A DNA stretch of 64,000 bases from Brevundimonas sp. Leaf363 (GTDB taxonomy: Bacteria > Pseudomonadota > Alphaproteobacteria > Caulobacterales > Caulobacteraceae), in assembly GCF_001424025.1 (NCBI RefSeq), contig NZ_LMPZ01000001.1:249074-313073 (forward strand). The letters run 5' to 3'. The translations under genes and the position numbers were made by a program. This document shows positions 8,166 through 19,867 of the stretch, piece after piece (the first letter of the stretch is position 1; each line of letters opens with the position of its first letter). The notes under the pieces were generated by a model that saw only the letters and a list, made by a program, of their open reading frames with translations, was not told where the DNA came from and searched no databases.

Positions 8166-8789
8166 TCAGTTCCGGCCCGGGCGGCGCGTCGGGTCGGTCA
8201 GGCGGAACAGGCCGGCGTCCAGACCCGGCGCGGGCGACAGGGTCGTCAGCTGGGTCCGCGTGCGGGCGCCTTGCGGGTCGGTGATGGTCCATTCGCGCAG
8301 GCGGCCGCCGGCGAAGGCCAGCACGACCGAGCCGTCGTTGGGCCGCCGCGCATCGCGCACGGTCAGGGCATAGGCGCCCGAGTCCATCCGCGTCACACGG
8401 TCGATCCGCACCCCCTGGTCCAGCCGCACGTTGCGCGACAGGAAGGTCGAGAGAGGGGTGGAGCCCAGCGGCACCTGGCGGAAGTTGTTCAGCCGCGGGT
8501 CGTAACGCTTCACATTGTAGCCGTCCGACACGACCAGCAGGCCGGCGGGCGTGGTGTATTCGAAGCGCATCTTGCCGGGGCGTTGCAGATAGAAGCGGCC
8601 CTCGCGGCGCTGGCCGCCCGCGCCGGTCTCGACAAAGCCGCCCTGTGCCGTCGTCATGGCCTGCAGATAGCCCTGAGCCTGCGCCACGACGGCGCGGTCC
8701 TCGGCGGACAAATTGGACTGCGCGAACGCAGGCGCGGCCACGGCGGTGGCGACGAGGCTGAGCCCAAAGGCGCGGCGGGACAGGATCAT
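8166..8789 (-). CDS. lolA: Outer-membrane lipoprotein carrier protein LolA family
   Basis: A periplasmic chaperone of 207 residues that ferries lipoproteins from the LolCDE exporter to the outer membrane. After the signal peptide the LolA half-barrel is seen as GQRREGRFYLQRPGKMRFEY, LLVVSDGYNVKRYDP, STFLSRNVRLDQGV and the late REWTITDPQGARTRTQL. The ATG at 8789 follows a good GGGAG site; the longer frame from 8864 adds an unconserved leader. The signal peptide begins MILSRRAFGLSLV, which carries a twin-arginine-like SRRAF motif. The gene lies downstream of ftsK on the same strand, an arrangement common in alphaproteobacteria. Confidence 0.9.
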   Translation of the reverse strand: MILSRRAFGLSLVATAVAAPAFAQSNLSAEDRAVVAQAQGYLQAMTTAQGGFVETGAGGQRREGRFYLQRPGKMRFEYTTPAGLLVVSDGYNVKRYDPRLNNFRQVPLGSTPLSTFLSRNVRLDQGVRIDRVTRMDSGAYALTVRDARRPNDGSVVLAFAGGRLREWTITDPQGARTRTQLTTLSPAPGLDAGLFRLTDPTRRPGRN

Positions 8790-8987
8790 GGTCTTTTCTC
8801 CCATTCGGGATGGATTGGTCAGGACGCCGTTCTGGTCGTGCGGCGCGGCGTCGTCATGACCCAAGCCTGACCATATTCCGGCGGTCCGATGAAGCCCCGT
8901 TCATCGGAAGCGGTCACAACGCCGGGATAGCGGGGCGGTTGCCTGCGGACTTCCCTCTGCCAGCGGGGAGGGCTTGTCCAAGACAGA

Positions 8988-11381
8988 TCATGGAAGGGGC
9001 GGCGGCCCGGCCAATACCTCGCGCTTGCCCTGGTGGTTGGCGGCCGTGACCACGCCTTCCTGCTCCATTCGCTCGATCAGGGAGGCGGCGCGGTTGTAGC
9101 CGATCTGGAGGCGGCGCTGGACGTAGCTGGTGGAGGCCTTGCGGTCGCGGGTGACGACGGCCACGGCGCGGTCATAGAGGTCGTCGCCGGACCCGCCGCC
9201 GCCTTCGCCGCCGTAGCCGCCGTCATCCCCGCCGTCGCCGTCCGGCTCGTCGGTGATCAGATCGAGGTATTCCGGCTCGGCCTGGGCGCGCAGGTGTTTG
9301 CAGACGGCCTCGACCTCCTGGTCGGTCACGAACGGGCCATGCAGACGGGTGATGCGGCCGCCGCCGGCCATATAGAGCATGTCGCCCTGGCCCAGCAGCT
9401 GCTCGCCGCCCTGTTCGCCCAGGATGGTGCGGCTGTCGATTTTGGAGGTGACCTGGAAGGAAATCCGCGTCGGGAAGTTGGCCTTGATGGTGCCGGTGAT
9501 GACGTCCACCGACGGGCGCTGGGTGGCCATGATCAGGTGGATGCCGGCGGCGCGGGCCATCTGGGCCAGACGCTGCACCGCGCCTTCGACGTCCTTGCCG
9601 GCGACCAGCATTAGATCGGCCATCTCGTCCATCACGACGACCAGATAGGGCATGGGCTCGGGACGGATCTTCTCGCTCTCGTAGACCGGGCGGCCCTGCT
9701 CGTCGAAGCCGGTCTGGACCGTGCGCTCGAAATGCTCGCCCTTGGCCAGGGCCTCGCGGGCGCGGTCGTTGTAGCTGGCGACGTTGCGGACCCCCAGCTT
9801 GGACATGCGGCGATAGCGGTCCTCCATCTCGCGCACCGTCCACTTCAGGGCCACGACGGCCTTCTTGGGATCGGTGACGACGGGGGCCAGCAGGTGCGGG
9901 ATGCCGTCATAGACCGACAGCTCCAGCATCTTGGGGTCGATCATGATGAAGCGGCACTCGGCGGGGGAGTGGCGGTACAGGATCGACAGGATCATGGCGT
10001 TGACGCCCACCGACTTGCCCGAGCCGGTGGTGCCGGCGATCAGCAGGTGCGGCATGCGCGCCAGATCGGCGACATAGGGCTCTCCGCCGATGGTCTCGCC
10101 CAGGGCCAGCGGCAGCAGGTGGCTCTGCTTGTCGAACTCGCCGGATGCCAGCAGGTCGCGCAGGTAGACGGTCTCGCGCTTCACATTCGGCAGTTCGATG
10201 CCGATGGCGTTGCGGCCCTGGACCACGCTGATCCGGCAGGCGCGGGCGCTCATCGAGCGGGCGATGTCGTCCGACAGGGCCACGACGCGGCCGTGCTTCA
10301 CGCCGGGGGCGGGCGCCAGCTCGTACAGGGTGACGACGGGGCCGGGACGGATCTGGTCGATCACGCCGCGCACGCCGAACTCGGCCAGCACCTCCTCCAG
10401 CAGCTTGGCGTTCTGTTTCAGCGCCTGCTCGTCAACCATTGACTGACGCGCCTCTGGCTTCGCCAGCATGCCCAGCGGCGGCAGGTCGAAATCGCCCTCG
10501 GGGCGGACGAAATCGAAGGCGGCCTGATTGTCGTCCGCAGCGCGCTTGGAGGTCCGGGTCGCCTTGGGCGCGGCGACGCGGGGCTCGGCGACGGCGGGCT
10601 GGGCGGCGCGAGGCGCGGGCGCGACCAGCGCCTCCTCCCAAGGCGGCGAGGCGTCGTCGGAAACGATCGGCTCGGGTTCGGCGCGGACGCGCGGCGCACG
10701 CTCGGCCTTGGGCGGCGCAGCGGCCCTGCGCGGCTGACGTGGGGCAGGCGCGGCGGCCGGACGGCGCAGACCCTGCGCCCAGGCGACCGCGTCACCGGCG
10801 TCCGACAGGCGCAGGCTCAGGGCGTAGACGCCGCTGGCGATCGCGCCCAGGCCGAACAGAACGCCCGCGATGGCGCGCCCGGCAGGCAGGCCCAGCGCCT
10901 CGGCCAGACCGTCGATCATCCCGACCAGACCGTCGCCCCACAGGCCGCCCAGACCCGAAACCAGCGGCCAGCCCTGCGGATGGGGCAGGGCCGACAGGGC
11001 GGCGGACAGCAACAGGACGCAGCCGGTCGCCGCGAGGCTGCGCGCCGGGGTCGCCTTCAGGCGGAACTGCAGCGTTTCGCCCAGCGCCCCGGCCAGGCCG
11101 AAGACGCCGATCAGCAAGGCGGCCGGCCATGCGGCCAGGCCCAGCGACTGCATGAAGATGTCGGCGAACAGGGCGCCTTGGCGGCCCAGGATGTTGTGCA
11201 CATCGCCCGATCCGGCCGCGTTCAGGCTGGGGTCCGTCGGGCTCCAGCTGGCCAGGGCGGCCAGCAGCAGCACGGCCAGCAGCACCTGCGCCACGCTGCG
11301 GAACCGGCGCATCCACGGCGCGGCCCACAGGATGCGGGCGCCGGTCCAGGCCTGACGGCTGAAGGCGAGGGCGGTGGACAT
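8988..11381 (-). CDS. ftsK: DNA translocase FtsK
   Basis: Septum-anchored motor that pumps chromosome termini during division and activates XerCD at dif. The 797-residue protein has about four N-terminal transmembrane segments (about 25-190), an Ala/Pro-rich linker (about 200-300), the alpha and beta motor domains with Walker A GTTGSGKS (K456), Walker [13 protein letters not shown], and a C-terminal winged-helix gamma domain (about 730-790, [22 protein letters not shown]) that reads KOPS sites. The linker is shorter than in E. coli FtsK, as in other alphaproteobacteria. It is divergent from the ubiH-type gene, with 135 bp between starts, and is followed by lolA. Confidence 0.97.
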   Translation of the reverse strand: MSTALAFSRQAWTGARILWAAPWMRRFRSVAQVLLAVLLLAALASWSPTDPSLNAAGSGDVHNILGRQGALFADIFMQSLGLAAWPAALLIGVFGLAGALGETLQFRLKATPARSLAATGCVLLLSAALSALPHPQGWPLVSGLGGLWGDGLVGMIDGLAEALGLPAGRAIAGVLFGLGAIASGVYALSLRLSDAGDAVAWAQGLRRPAAAPAPRQPRRAAAPPKAERAPRVRAEPEPIVSDDASPPWEEALVAPAPRAAQPAVAEPRVAAPKATRTSKRAADDNQAAFDFVRPEGDFDLPPLGMLAKPEARQSMVDEQALKQNAKLLEEVLAEFGVRGVIDQIRPGPVVTLYELAPAPGVKHGRVVALSDDIARSMSARACRISVVQGRNAIGIELPNVKRETVYLRDLLASGEFDKQSHLLPLALGETIGGEPYVADLARMPHLLIAGTTGSGKSVGVNAMILSILYRHSPAECRFIMIDPKMLELSVYDGIPHLLAPVVTDPKKAVVALKWTVREMEDRYRRMSKLGVRNVASYNDRAREALAKGEHFERTVQTGFDEQGRPVYESEKIRPEPMPYLVVVMDEMADLMLVAGKDVEGAVQRLAQMARAAGIHLIMATQRPSVDVITGTIKANFPTRISFQVTSKIDSRTILGEQGGEQLLGQGDMLYMAGGGRITRLHGPFVTDQEVEAVCKHLRAQAEPEYLDLITDEPDGDGGDDGGYGGEGGGGSGDDLYDRAVAVVTRDRKASTSYVQRRLQIGYNRAASLIERMEQEGVVTAANHQGKREVLAGPPPLP

Positions 11382-11516
11382 GGGACGGGCGGGCCTCGGG
11401 CGGACGGACTTCGGGCGATGGTTCGGCCCCAGTGTCGCGCGCGAGGGTTAAGAGGCTGTTCACCACGACGTCCGCCGGGGCTGGACGCCGTCGCCCCGCG
11501 GCGCGACAAGCGGGCC

Positions 11517-12770
11517 ATGGCCCAACAGTCATACGACCTGATCCTTTCCGGCGCCGGCCTGGTCGGCGCGACCCTGGCCCTGGCGGCGCGGCAGGCAGGC
11601 TTGAGCGTGCTGGCAGTCGATCCGCAGCCGCTGGCGCTGCAGGCGGCGCCGACCTTCGACGGACGCTCCACGGCCATCGCCTTTTCGACCTTCCGGATGC
11701 TGGACGCCCTGGGCGTCGGCGAGGCCTTGCGCCCGCACGCCTGCCGCATGGACGGCATCCTGGTCACCGACGGCCGGCGCCCGGGCGCCGCGACCCGGCC
11801 CGCCGGTCCCGCCTTCCTGCGCTTCGACGCCAGCGAGATCGGCGACCGCACCGATGGGGAGCCCCTCGGCTATCTGGTGGAGAACCGACATATCCGCGCG
11901 GCGCTGGGACAGGCGCTGGGCGCGTCCGACATCGACATCCGAGCGCCGAACCGCCTGACCGGTATCGACGTCCAGCCCGGTCGAGCCGTCGTCACGCTCG
12001 ATGACGGCTCGACCGCCTCAGCGCCGCTGGTCGTCGGGGCCGAGGGGCGCGGCTCCTTCGTTCGCCAGAACGCTGGCATCGGCGTCACCGGCTGGGGCTA
12101 TGGCCAGAGCGGCGTGGTCGCGACCGTCCGCCTGGGGCGCGACCACGGCAATGTGGCGCACGAATACTTCCTGCCGGGCGGTCCCTTCGCCATCCTGCCC
12201 CTGACCGACCAGCGCGCCAGTCTGGTCTGGACAGAGACTACCCGCCGGGCCGAGGCCCTGCGGGACGCGTCGGACGCCGCCTTCCAGTCGCACCTGATGC
12301 GCCGCTTCGGCGAGTTTCTGGACGGCGCCACGCCGGTCGGGCCGCGCTTCGTCTATCCGCTGGCCTTGCAGATGGCCGAGCGGATGACGGCGCCGCGTCT
12401 GGCGCTGGTCGGCGACGCGGCCCACGCGGTGCATCCGGTCGCCGGACAGGGCCTGAACATGGGCCTGAAGGACGTCGCCGCCCTGGCCGAAGTGCTGGGC
12501 GAGGCGGTGCGTCTGGGCGAGGATATCGGTTCGGAGACGGTGCTCGAGCGCTACGCTCGCTGGCGCCGGTTCGACAACGCGGCCCTGGCGGCCGGTTTCG
12601 ACGGCTTCGTGCGCCTGTTCTCGAACGACATTCCGCCGGTGCAGCTGGCGCGCGGTCTGGGGATCGCCGTGGTCAACCGTATCGCGCCGCTGCGGCGCGC
12701 CTTCATGCAGGAGGCGGGCGGCGCTATGGGGGATCTGCCGAGGCTGCTGAAGGGCGAGGCGCTGGTCTGA
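11517..12770 (+). CDS. UbiH/UbiF-family FAD-dependent hydroxylase
   Basis: A 417-residue flavoprotein monooxygenase that probably hydroxylates the aromatic ring during ubiquinone synthesis. The N-terminal Rossmann motif is LILSGAGLVGATLAL (residues 8-22), and the second FAD motif is LALVGDAAHAVHPVAGQGLNMG near residue 295, which includes the ubiH-type signature. The C-terminal NRIAPLRRAFMQEAGG is also typical. Which ring position it acts on (UbiH, UbiF, UbiI or a broad UbiL/UbiM type) cannot be told from sequence alone. The ATG at 11517 gives the conserved MAQQSYDLILSG start. The gene ends at a large dyad repeat. Confidence 0.9.
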   Translation: MAQQSYDLILSGAGLVGATLALAARQAGLSVLAVDPQPLALQAAPTFDGRSTAIAFSTFRMLDALGVGEALRPHACRMDGILVTDGRRPGAATRPAGPAFLRFDASEIGDRTDGEPLGYLVENRHIRAALGQALGASDIDIRAPNRLTGIDVQPGRAVVTLDDGSTASAPLVVGAEGRGSFVRQNAGIGVTGWGYGQSGVVATVRLGRDHGNVAHEYFLPGGPFAILPLTDQRASLVWTETTRRAEALRDASDAAFQSHLMRRFGEFLDGATPVGPRFVYPLALQMAERMTAPRLALVGDAAHAVHPVAGQGLNMGLKDVAALAEVLGEAVRLGEDIGSETVLERYARWRRFDNAALAAGFDGFVRLFSNDIPPVQLARGLGIAVVNRIAPLRRAFMQEAGGAMGDLPRLLKGEALV

Positions 12771-12774
12771 TCGA

Positions 12775-12900
12775 TCTCCGCCCGCTGGGCGGAGACAGGC
12801 GACGAAGTCGCCAGAGGCGGGCCCGATGAAGAGGCCGCGTCCTGAACCTGCCCGCCTCTGCTCGCTGCGCTCGCTGTCTCCGCCCAAGAGGCGGAGAGCT
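12775..12900. repeat. Large dyad-symmetric intergenic repeat, copy C
   Basis: The arms are complementary over roughly 50 bases with small interruptions: CTCCGCC then GGCGGAGACAG and AGAGGCGGGC on the left, mirrored on the right around a short centre. It occupies the whole gap between the convergent ubiH-type gene and the ferredoxin gene. The architecture resembles copies A, B and D, but the sequence is only loosely related. Probable role: transcription end or mRNA 3' stabiliser for both neighbours. Confidence 0.65.
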
Positions 12901-14024
<1,124 letters not shown>

Positions 14025-14025
14025 C

Positions 14026-15810
14026 TTAGTAAACCCGCGCCTTCGGCTCGATGTAGGCGATGTCGTCGGTCATCGTGTAGCTGTGGACCGGGCGGTAAGC
14101 GATCTGGACGCCCTCGCCCGGCCGTTTCCACGACAGGGTGTGCTTCATCCATTCCTTGTCGTCGCGGTCCGGGAAGTCCTCGCGCGCGTGGGCGCCGCGC
14201 GATTCCGTGCGGTTCAGGGCGCTTTCGATGGTGACGACCGCCTGGGCGATCAGGTTGTCGTATTCCAGCGTCTCGACCAGGTCAGTGTTCCAGATCAGGC
14301 CGCGGTCGGTGGTCTTGATGTCGGCGCCCGCGGCGTCGATGGCGCGCAGCTTGGCGACGCCCTCTTCCAGCGTCTTGCCGGTGCGGAACACCGCCGCATC
14401 GGCCTGCATGGCCTTCTGCATCGACAGGCGCAGCTCGGCGGTCGGGGTCGAGCCCGAGGCGTGACGGAAGCGGTCGAAGCGTGCCATGTGGCGCTCGTCC
14501 TCGGCCGTAGAGACGCCCGGAACGGGTGCGGCCTTGTCCACGATCTCGCCGGCGCGCAGGCCCGCCGCGCGGCCGAACACCACCAGGTCGGTCAGGCTGT
14601 TGGAGCCCAGACGGTTGGCGCCGTGCACCGAGACGCAGGCCGCTTCGCCCACGGCCATCAGGCCCGGCACGACGGTGTCGGCGTTGTCGCCGACCTTCGT
14701 CAGGACCTCGCCGTGATAGTTCGTGGGGATGCCGCCCATGTTGTAGTGGACGGTCGGCAGGACGGGGATCGGCTCCTTGGTCACATCGACGCCGGCGAAG
14801 ATCTTGGCGCTCTCGGAAATGCCCGGCAGGCGCTGGTGCAGGATCTTCGGATCCAGGTGGTCCAGGTGCAGGAAGATGTGGTCCTTGTTCGGGCCCACGC
14901 CGCGGCCCTCGCGGATCTCGATGGTCATGGAGCGCGAGACCATGTCGCGCGGGGCCAGGTCCTTCACGGTCGGCGCATAGCGCTCCATGAAGCGCTCGCC
15001 TTCCGAGTTGGTCAGGTAACCGCCCTCGCCGCGCGCGCCCTCGGTGATCAGGCAGCCGGCGCCATAGATGCCGGTCGGGTGGAACTGCACGAATTCCATG
15101 TCCTGCAGCGGCAGGCCGGCGCGCAGCACCATCGCGTTGCCGTCGCCGGTGCAGGTGTGGGCGCTGGTGGCGCTGAAGTAGGCGCGGCCGTAGCCGCCGG
15201 TGGCCAGGATCACCAGCTTGGCGCGGAACCGGTGCATGGTCCCGTCGTCCAGCTTCCAGCAGGTCACGCCGGTGCAGGCGCCGTCCTGCATGATCAGGTC
15301 CAGCGCGAAGTATTCGATGAAGAACTCGACCTCGCGGCGCACGGACTGGCCGTACAGGGTGTGCAGGATGGCGTGGCCGGTGCGGTCGGCGGCGGCGCAG
15401 GTCCGCTGCACCGGGCCCTCGCCGAAGTTGCGGGTCATGCCGCCGAAGGCGCGCTGATAAATCTTGCCCTGGTCGGTGCGGCTGAAGGGCACGCCCCAGT
15501 GCTCCAGCTCATAGACGGCCTTGGGCGCGTTACGGACCAGATATTCGATGGCGTCCTGGTCGCCCAGCCAGTCCGACCCCTTGACGGTGTCGTACATGTG
15601 CCACTGCCAGCTGTCCTCGCCCATGTTGCCGAGCGAGGCGGAGATCCCCCCTTGCGCCGCCACGGTGTGGCTGCGGGTCGGGAAGACCTTGGTGACGCAG
15701 GCGACCTTCAGCCCCTGCTGGGCGGCGCCGAGCGCGGCGCGAAGGCCAGAGCCCCCGGCGCCGACAACGACGACGTCATATTCATGATCGACGAACTGGT
15801 AGGACGACAT
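14026..15810 (-). CDS. sdhA: Succinate dehydrogenase flavoprotein subunit
   Basis: The 594-residue catalytic subunit of complex II that oxidises succinate to fumarate. The FAD motif GAGGSGLRA is at residues 17-25. The covalent FAD histidine is H48 in [13 protein letters not shown]. Substrate-site segments [21 protein letters not shown] and the late [22 protein letters not shown] are intact, and the C-terminus KHTLSW...YRPVH...PKARVY is typical. The length is normal. It is the third gene of sdhC-D-A-B-ferredoxin. Confidence 0.98.
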   Translation of the reverse strand: MSSYQFVDHEYDVVVVGAGGSGLRAALGAAQQGLKVACVTKVFPTRSHTVAAQGGISASLGNMGEDSWQWHMYDTVKGSDWLGDQDAIEYLVRNAPKAVYELEHWGVPFSRTDQGKIYQRAFGGMTRNFGEGPVQRTCAAADRTGHAILHTLYGQSVRREVEFFIEYFALDLIMQDGACTGVTCWKLDDGTMHRFRAKLVILATGGYGRAYFSATSAHTCTGDGNAMVLRAGLPLQDMEFVQFHPTGIYGAGCLITEGARGEGGYLTNSEGERFMERYAPTVKDLAPRDMVSRSMTIEIREGRGVGPNKDHIFLHLDHLDPKILHQRLPGISESAKIFAGVDVTKEPIPVLPTVHYNMGGIPTNYHGEVLTKVGDNADTVVPGLMAVGEAACVSVHGANRLGSNSLTDLVVFGRAAGLRAGEIVDKAAPVPGVSTAEDERHMARFDRFRHASGSTPTAELRLSMQKAMQADAAVFRTGKTLEEGVAKLRAIDAAGADIKTTDRGLIWNTDLVETLEYDNLIAQAVVTIESALNRTESRGAHAREDFPDRDDKEWMKHTLSWKRPGEGVQIAYRPVHSYTMTDDIAYIEPKARVY

Positions 15811-15816
15811 TCGGTA

Positions 15817-16221
15817 TCAGACTCCGACGCCGGCAGGCAGCGGGGCCGAGCCCAGCGCCAGGCGCACGATGAAGAAGACGGCGGCGGCCGCGATCACCAG
15901 GAAGATAAGATTGATCACCGCCAGCAGAAGGGTCTTGGTCCCCGGCTTGTGGATGTAGTCCTCGACGATCACCTTCCAGGCGATGCTGGCGTAGGCGCAG
16001 AAGATCAGAACCGTCGCGGCCAGCAGCACGGCGTTCACAGGGCTGCGGAACCACACCATCACCGCGTCGTAATCGGCGCCGGTCAGGGTGAAGACGGTCG
16101 ACAGCAGCCAGACGCCCAGCGGGATCAGGGCGAACAGGGCGACCCGCTCGGTCAGCCATTCGGCGGCGCCGTGCCGCTCGGACACCTTGACCATCTTTCG
16201 GAACGTAGCGAGCTCGCTCAC
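15817..16221 (-). CDS. sdhD: Succinate dehydrogenase membrane anchor subunit
   Basis: A 134-residue inner-membrane subunit that helps bind ubiquinone and haem b. Three hydrophobic helices are visible (about 28-50, 63-83, 98-122), with the conserved RHGAAEWLTERVALFALIP at the start and the Tyr-bearing VIVEDYIHKPGTK loop. The start is GTG at 16221, overlapping the sdhC stop in GTGA. It is followed by sdhA after 6 bp. Confidence 0.95.
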   Translation of the reverse strand: MSELATFRKMVKVSERHGAAEWLTERVALFALIPLGVWLLSTVFTLTGADYDAVMVWFRSPVNAVLLAATVLIFCAYASIAWKVIVEDYIHKPGTKTLLLAVINLIFLVIAAAAVFFIVRLALGSAPLPAGVGV

Positions 16222-16682
16222 AGCGCGACCCTCCCGGCAGCGAACAGGATCACCCAGAAGACGACCGCCAGCGGGATCGGGCCCCAGACCGCGATGGCGG
16301 ACAGGGCGTTGGCCGACTTCACCGTCAGGCCGTTGCCGGTGTCGTTATAGCCGTGGCGGGCGCCGTTCAGGATGAAGGAGATCAGCACAACCGTCAGGCC
16401 GAAGCCGACGATCAGGCCCAGAGGCGAGGCGGCCAGATCCAGCAGGGTCGCGTATGCGCCGGGTCCGAAGGCGACCGCGCCCAGCCAGGCCACCAGGAAC
16501 AGGGCGCCGACGCTGATCGCGCCGATCGTCGCCCGGAACAGGATCGAGGCGGCCATGGTGATGTGCCAGCGCCAGATCTGAAGGTGCGGCGACAGCGGCC
16601 GGACACGGCCGTTGGGCTGCACGACGAACCGATGGGTCTGGTCGTCCGCGGCGTCGCCCGCGTCCCGGGAGGAGCTCGACAT
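16218..16682 (-). CDS. sdhC: Succinate dehydrogenase cytochrome b556 subunit
   Basis: A 154-residue haem b-binding membrane subunit of complex II. The N-terminal RPLSPHLQIWRWHITMAASILFRATG-like block is the SdhC signature, followed by three transmembrane helices; the haem-ligand His is in LNGARHGYNDTG. ATG at 16682 is preferred over a TTG at 16697. It is the first gene of the sdh operon, so the promoter should lie in the 196 bp between it and the divergent gene at 16879. Confidence 0.95.
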   Translation of the reverse strand: MSSSSRDAGDAADDQTHRFVVQPNGRVRPLSPHLQIWRWHITMAASILFRATIGAISVGALFLVAWLGAVAFGPGAYATLLDLAASPLGLIVGFGLTVVLISFILNGARHGYNDTGNGLTVKSANALSAIAVWGPIPLAVVFWVILFAAGRVAL

Positions 16683-16878
16683 GCGAATAGTTCTCAAAGC
16701 CGTTGAAAATCAAGGAAGCGGCGTTGGCGACAGGCTTTAGTGACCGGCGCGGCGGGGTGTCAACGAAGTGGCGCGGGTTTGTGTGCGTTGCGGCGCCGGA
16801 GAGGGGAGCTCGGGTCACGTTTTCGCGTATCGGGCGGCCGGACTGGCGGCGACGGGCCGGTCGCGGCAAAAGGGCGGG

Positions 16879-17451
16879 ATGATCGTTTTTCTGACCGTGC
16901 TCGCGTTTCAGACGGCCTATGCGCAAGGCGGCGCGGCCGAGGAATACCAGGCCCCGGTGGTGCGCCCGTTCGAGCCGACCGGCGCCATCGACGCCGCGCA
17001 AAGTCCCGCTCAGGGAGACGCCCCGCCGGGCCCGGGCCGCGCCACGCCCGACCGGCCGGTCACCGTCGACGGCTACCAGCGCAGCTATGAGGCGCCCCAG
17101 AGCGACGGAGAGGTCGCCTATCAGCAGGGCGTTATCCAGGCCGAGATGAACGCCGACGCCCTGTCCGGGCCGTTGGATGGAACCTGGCTGGTCCGCGACG
17201 GCGCGGGACGGACGGTGCTGCGGCTGGTGCTGAACGATCGCGGCGGCGGCCGCCCGGTCGAAGGCGCCTGGATGACCGACCCCGCCTCCGGCCGCCACGC
17301 CGCCGGCGTCATCGGCCCCATCACCCAGGATGGCGTCCACGCGGCCCTTTCGCTGGACGGCGAAGGCCGCCTGATCCTGGAAGGTCAAGGATCGGGCGTC
17401 CTGGAACGCGACGGCCGCCGGGAGCCGGTGACCCTGGTCCGGCCGGGCTGA
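16879..17451 (+). CDS. Secreted protein of unknown function
   Basis: A 190-residue protein that I do not recognise. It begins with a Sec signal peptide (MIVFLTVLAFQTAYA, then QGG) after a GGGCGGG-type ribosome site. This is followed by a Pro/Gly-rich low-complexity stretch (about 20-65) and a C-terminal beta-rich domain (about 95-185, GPLDGTWLVRDGAGRTVLRLV onwards). The longer frame from 16768 has no conserved look, so the ATG at 16879 is chosen. It diverges from sdhC, and the downstream gap is filled by repeat copy B. A periplasmic location is inferred from the signal. Confidence 0.75.
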   Translation: MIVFLTVLAFQTAYAQGGAAEEYQAPVVRPFEPTGAIDAAQSPAQGDAPPGPGRATPDRPVTVDGYQRSYEAPQSDGEVAYQQGVIQAEMNADALSGPLDGTWLVRDGAGRTVLRLVLNDRGGGRPVEGAWMTDPASGRHAAGVIGPITQDGVHAALSLDGEGRLILEGQGSGVLERDGRREPVTLVRPG

Positions 17452-17458
17452 ACCTAGA

Positions 17459-17620
17459 TTCTCCACCGCTCTTGGGCGGGGGAGGGGGACCGCGAAGCGG
17501 TGGAGGGGGCGAAAGCTGGGTGCGGGGTTGGATGGTCGGCGGCGGTGGACGCCCTCGCCCCCTCCCCCGCTAAAGCGGTCCCCCTCCCCCCCGTTTCGCT
17601 GCGCTACACGGTGGAGGATC
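17459..17620 (+). repeat. Long intergenic dyad repeat, copy B
   Basis: About 160 bp. Read on this strand it matches the reverse complement of 2556-2716 nearly base for base, including the non-palindromic centre (GCGAAAGCTGGGTGC in both). Arms CTCCACCGCTCTTGGGCGGG and the GGTGGAGGATC end are shared. Like copy A, it sits between convergent genes. Two full-length copies in opposite orientation about 15 kb apart mark a dispersed family rather than a chance palindrome. Confidence 0.82.
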
Positions 17621-17624
17621 TCGC

Positions 17625-18044
17625 TCAGCTCTCAGCGATCAGCCTCAGCGCCTCCGCCCTGACCGCTTCGTCATACCGCTCCGCCGGCCCTCGCCCCCAC
17701 ACCGGATCGGGCCACAGAGCATCATCCCGCCGCCGCCCCACCACATGCAGGTGCAGCTGCGCCGTCACATTGCCGATCGCGGCGGTGTTCAGCTTGTCGA
17801 CCGGCCGCCCCAGCCGCTGGCTCAGCGCCCGCACCACCTCCCCGGCCCGCAGCGCCTCGTCCCAAAGCGCCGCCCGATCCGCGCCCGCCAGATCGCCCAG
17901 CTCCACCATCCCCGCCCGCCGCGGAATCAGGATCAGCCACGGAAACCGCGCATCGTCCTGCAGCCGCACCTGACACAGCGGCCAGTCGGCGGCGAAGACG
18001 GACCCGGCGTCAAAGGCGGGATCGGCGGTGAAGGGCGTGCTCAT
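17625..18044 (-). CDS. HIT-domain protein
   Basis: A 139-residue histidine-triad nucleotide-binding-fold protein, probably a nucleoside-phosphate hydrolase or transferase in the cytosol. The HIT motif is QLHLHVVGRR at residues 96-105: the catalytic middle His is H98 and the third is H100, but the first triad His is replaced by Gln96. The strand RFPWLILIPRRAGMVEL and helix LNTAAIGNVTAQLH are typical of a small alphaproteobacterial subgroup ending in DPVWG. Because that subgroup shares the Gln as far as I recall, it need not be inactive. It converges on the gene at 16879 and is divergent from mdh. Confidence 0.88.
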   Translation of the reverse strand: MSTPFTADPAFDAGSVFAADWPLCQVRLQDDARFPWLILIPRRAGMVELGDLAGADRAALWDEALRAGEVVRALSQRLGRPVDKLNTAAIGNVTAQLHLHVVGRRRDDALWPDPVWGRGPAERYDEAVRAEALRLIAES

Positions 18045-18081
18045 GGCCCCCAGCCTTGCAGCGGCGCCGTCGCGGGTCTAG

Positions 18082-19164
<1,083 letters not shown>

Positions 19165-19201
19165 GCGAGCCGGCGCGGTCCGCAGGATCGAACCGAAAAT
19201 G

Positions 19202-19233
19202 GGGCCGTGGAGCGATCCGCGGCCCTTTTTCTT
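19202..19233 (+). terminator. Rho-independent terminator after mdh
   Basis: A 9-bp stem GGGCCGTGG / CCGCGGCCC (one G-T pair) with loop AGCGAT, followed directly by TTTTTCTTG. It begins 38 bp after the mdh stop, shortly before the end of the convergent isomerase gene. Confidence 0.88.
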
Positions 19234-19234
19234 G

Positions 19235-19867
19235 TCAGCCGGCGTCGGGTTGACGATCCGGGCGGGCGGCGGCGATGGCGGGGTGTGCGAGGGCGGTCGC
19301 CTCGACCGCCAGCAGGGCCGGATAGGGGTCCAGCGGCGTCTCGAAACGGCGCGCGTTGTAGAGTTGCGGGATCAGGCAGCAGTCGGCCAAGGTGGGCTGG
19401 TCGCCGAAGCTGAAGCCCGCGCCATGCCGCTGCACCAGCGCCTCAAGGGCGGCCAGGCCCGGCGCGACCCACCCGCGCGCCCAAGCCTGTGTCGCCGCAT
19501 CGTCGAAGCCGTATTCGGTCTTCAGCCGCTTCAGCACGCGAAGGTTCTGCAAGGGATGGGTGTCGCAGGCCACGACCTGCGCCATCGCCCGGACCTGCGC
19601 CCGCGCGAAGGCGCCCGCCGGCAAGAGCGGCGGCGCCGGATGGGTCTCGTCCAGCCATTCCAGGATGGCCAGGCTCTGGCCGACCACGCCGTCATCGGTC
19701 TCGATGGCCGGCACCAGGCCTTGCGGATTGCGCGCCAGATAAGCCGGGTCGTGCTGGGCGTTCAGGCGCAGGTCGTGTCCAACCGCCTCGGCCGTCAGCC
19801 CCTTGAGCCCGAGCGCGATGCGCACGCGATAGGTGGCGCTGGAACGCCAGTAGCCGTGCAGGATCAT
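19235..19867 (-). CDS. Maleylacetoacetate/maleylpyruvate isomerase (zeta-class GST)
   Basis: A 210-residue glutathione S-transferase fold enzyme that isomerises cis to trans ring-cleavage products. The zeta motif is YWRSSATYRVRIALGLKGL at the N-terminus (SSATYR in place of the usual SSxxR/C). The thioredoxin-like half continues with NPQGLVPAIETDDG and GQSLAILEWLDETHP, and the helical half carries the FSFGDQPTLADCCLIPQLYNARRF hallmark. The ATG overlaps the upstream hydrolase stop (ATGA). The paired hydrolase suggests either tyrosine (MaiA) or gentisate (NagL) catabolism; the local genes do not decide between them. Confidence 0.9.
   Translation of the reverse strand: MILHGYWRSSATYRVRIALGLKGLTAEAVGHDLRLNAQHDPAYLARNPQGLVPAIETDDGVVGQSLAILEWLDETHPAPPLLPAGAFARAQVRAMAQVVACDTHPLQNLRVLKRLKTEYGFDDAATQAWARGWVAPGLAALEALVQRHGAGFSFGDQPTLADCCLIPQLYNARRFETPLDPYPALLAVEATALAHPAIAAARPDRQPDAG

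Noticed and set aside
8790..8987. CCCTC/GAGGG hairpin between ftsK and lolA as the ftsK terminator.
   Set aside because: The stem is five base pairs with a 10-base loop and no T-run, too weak to call.
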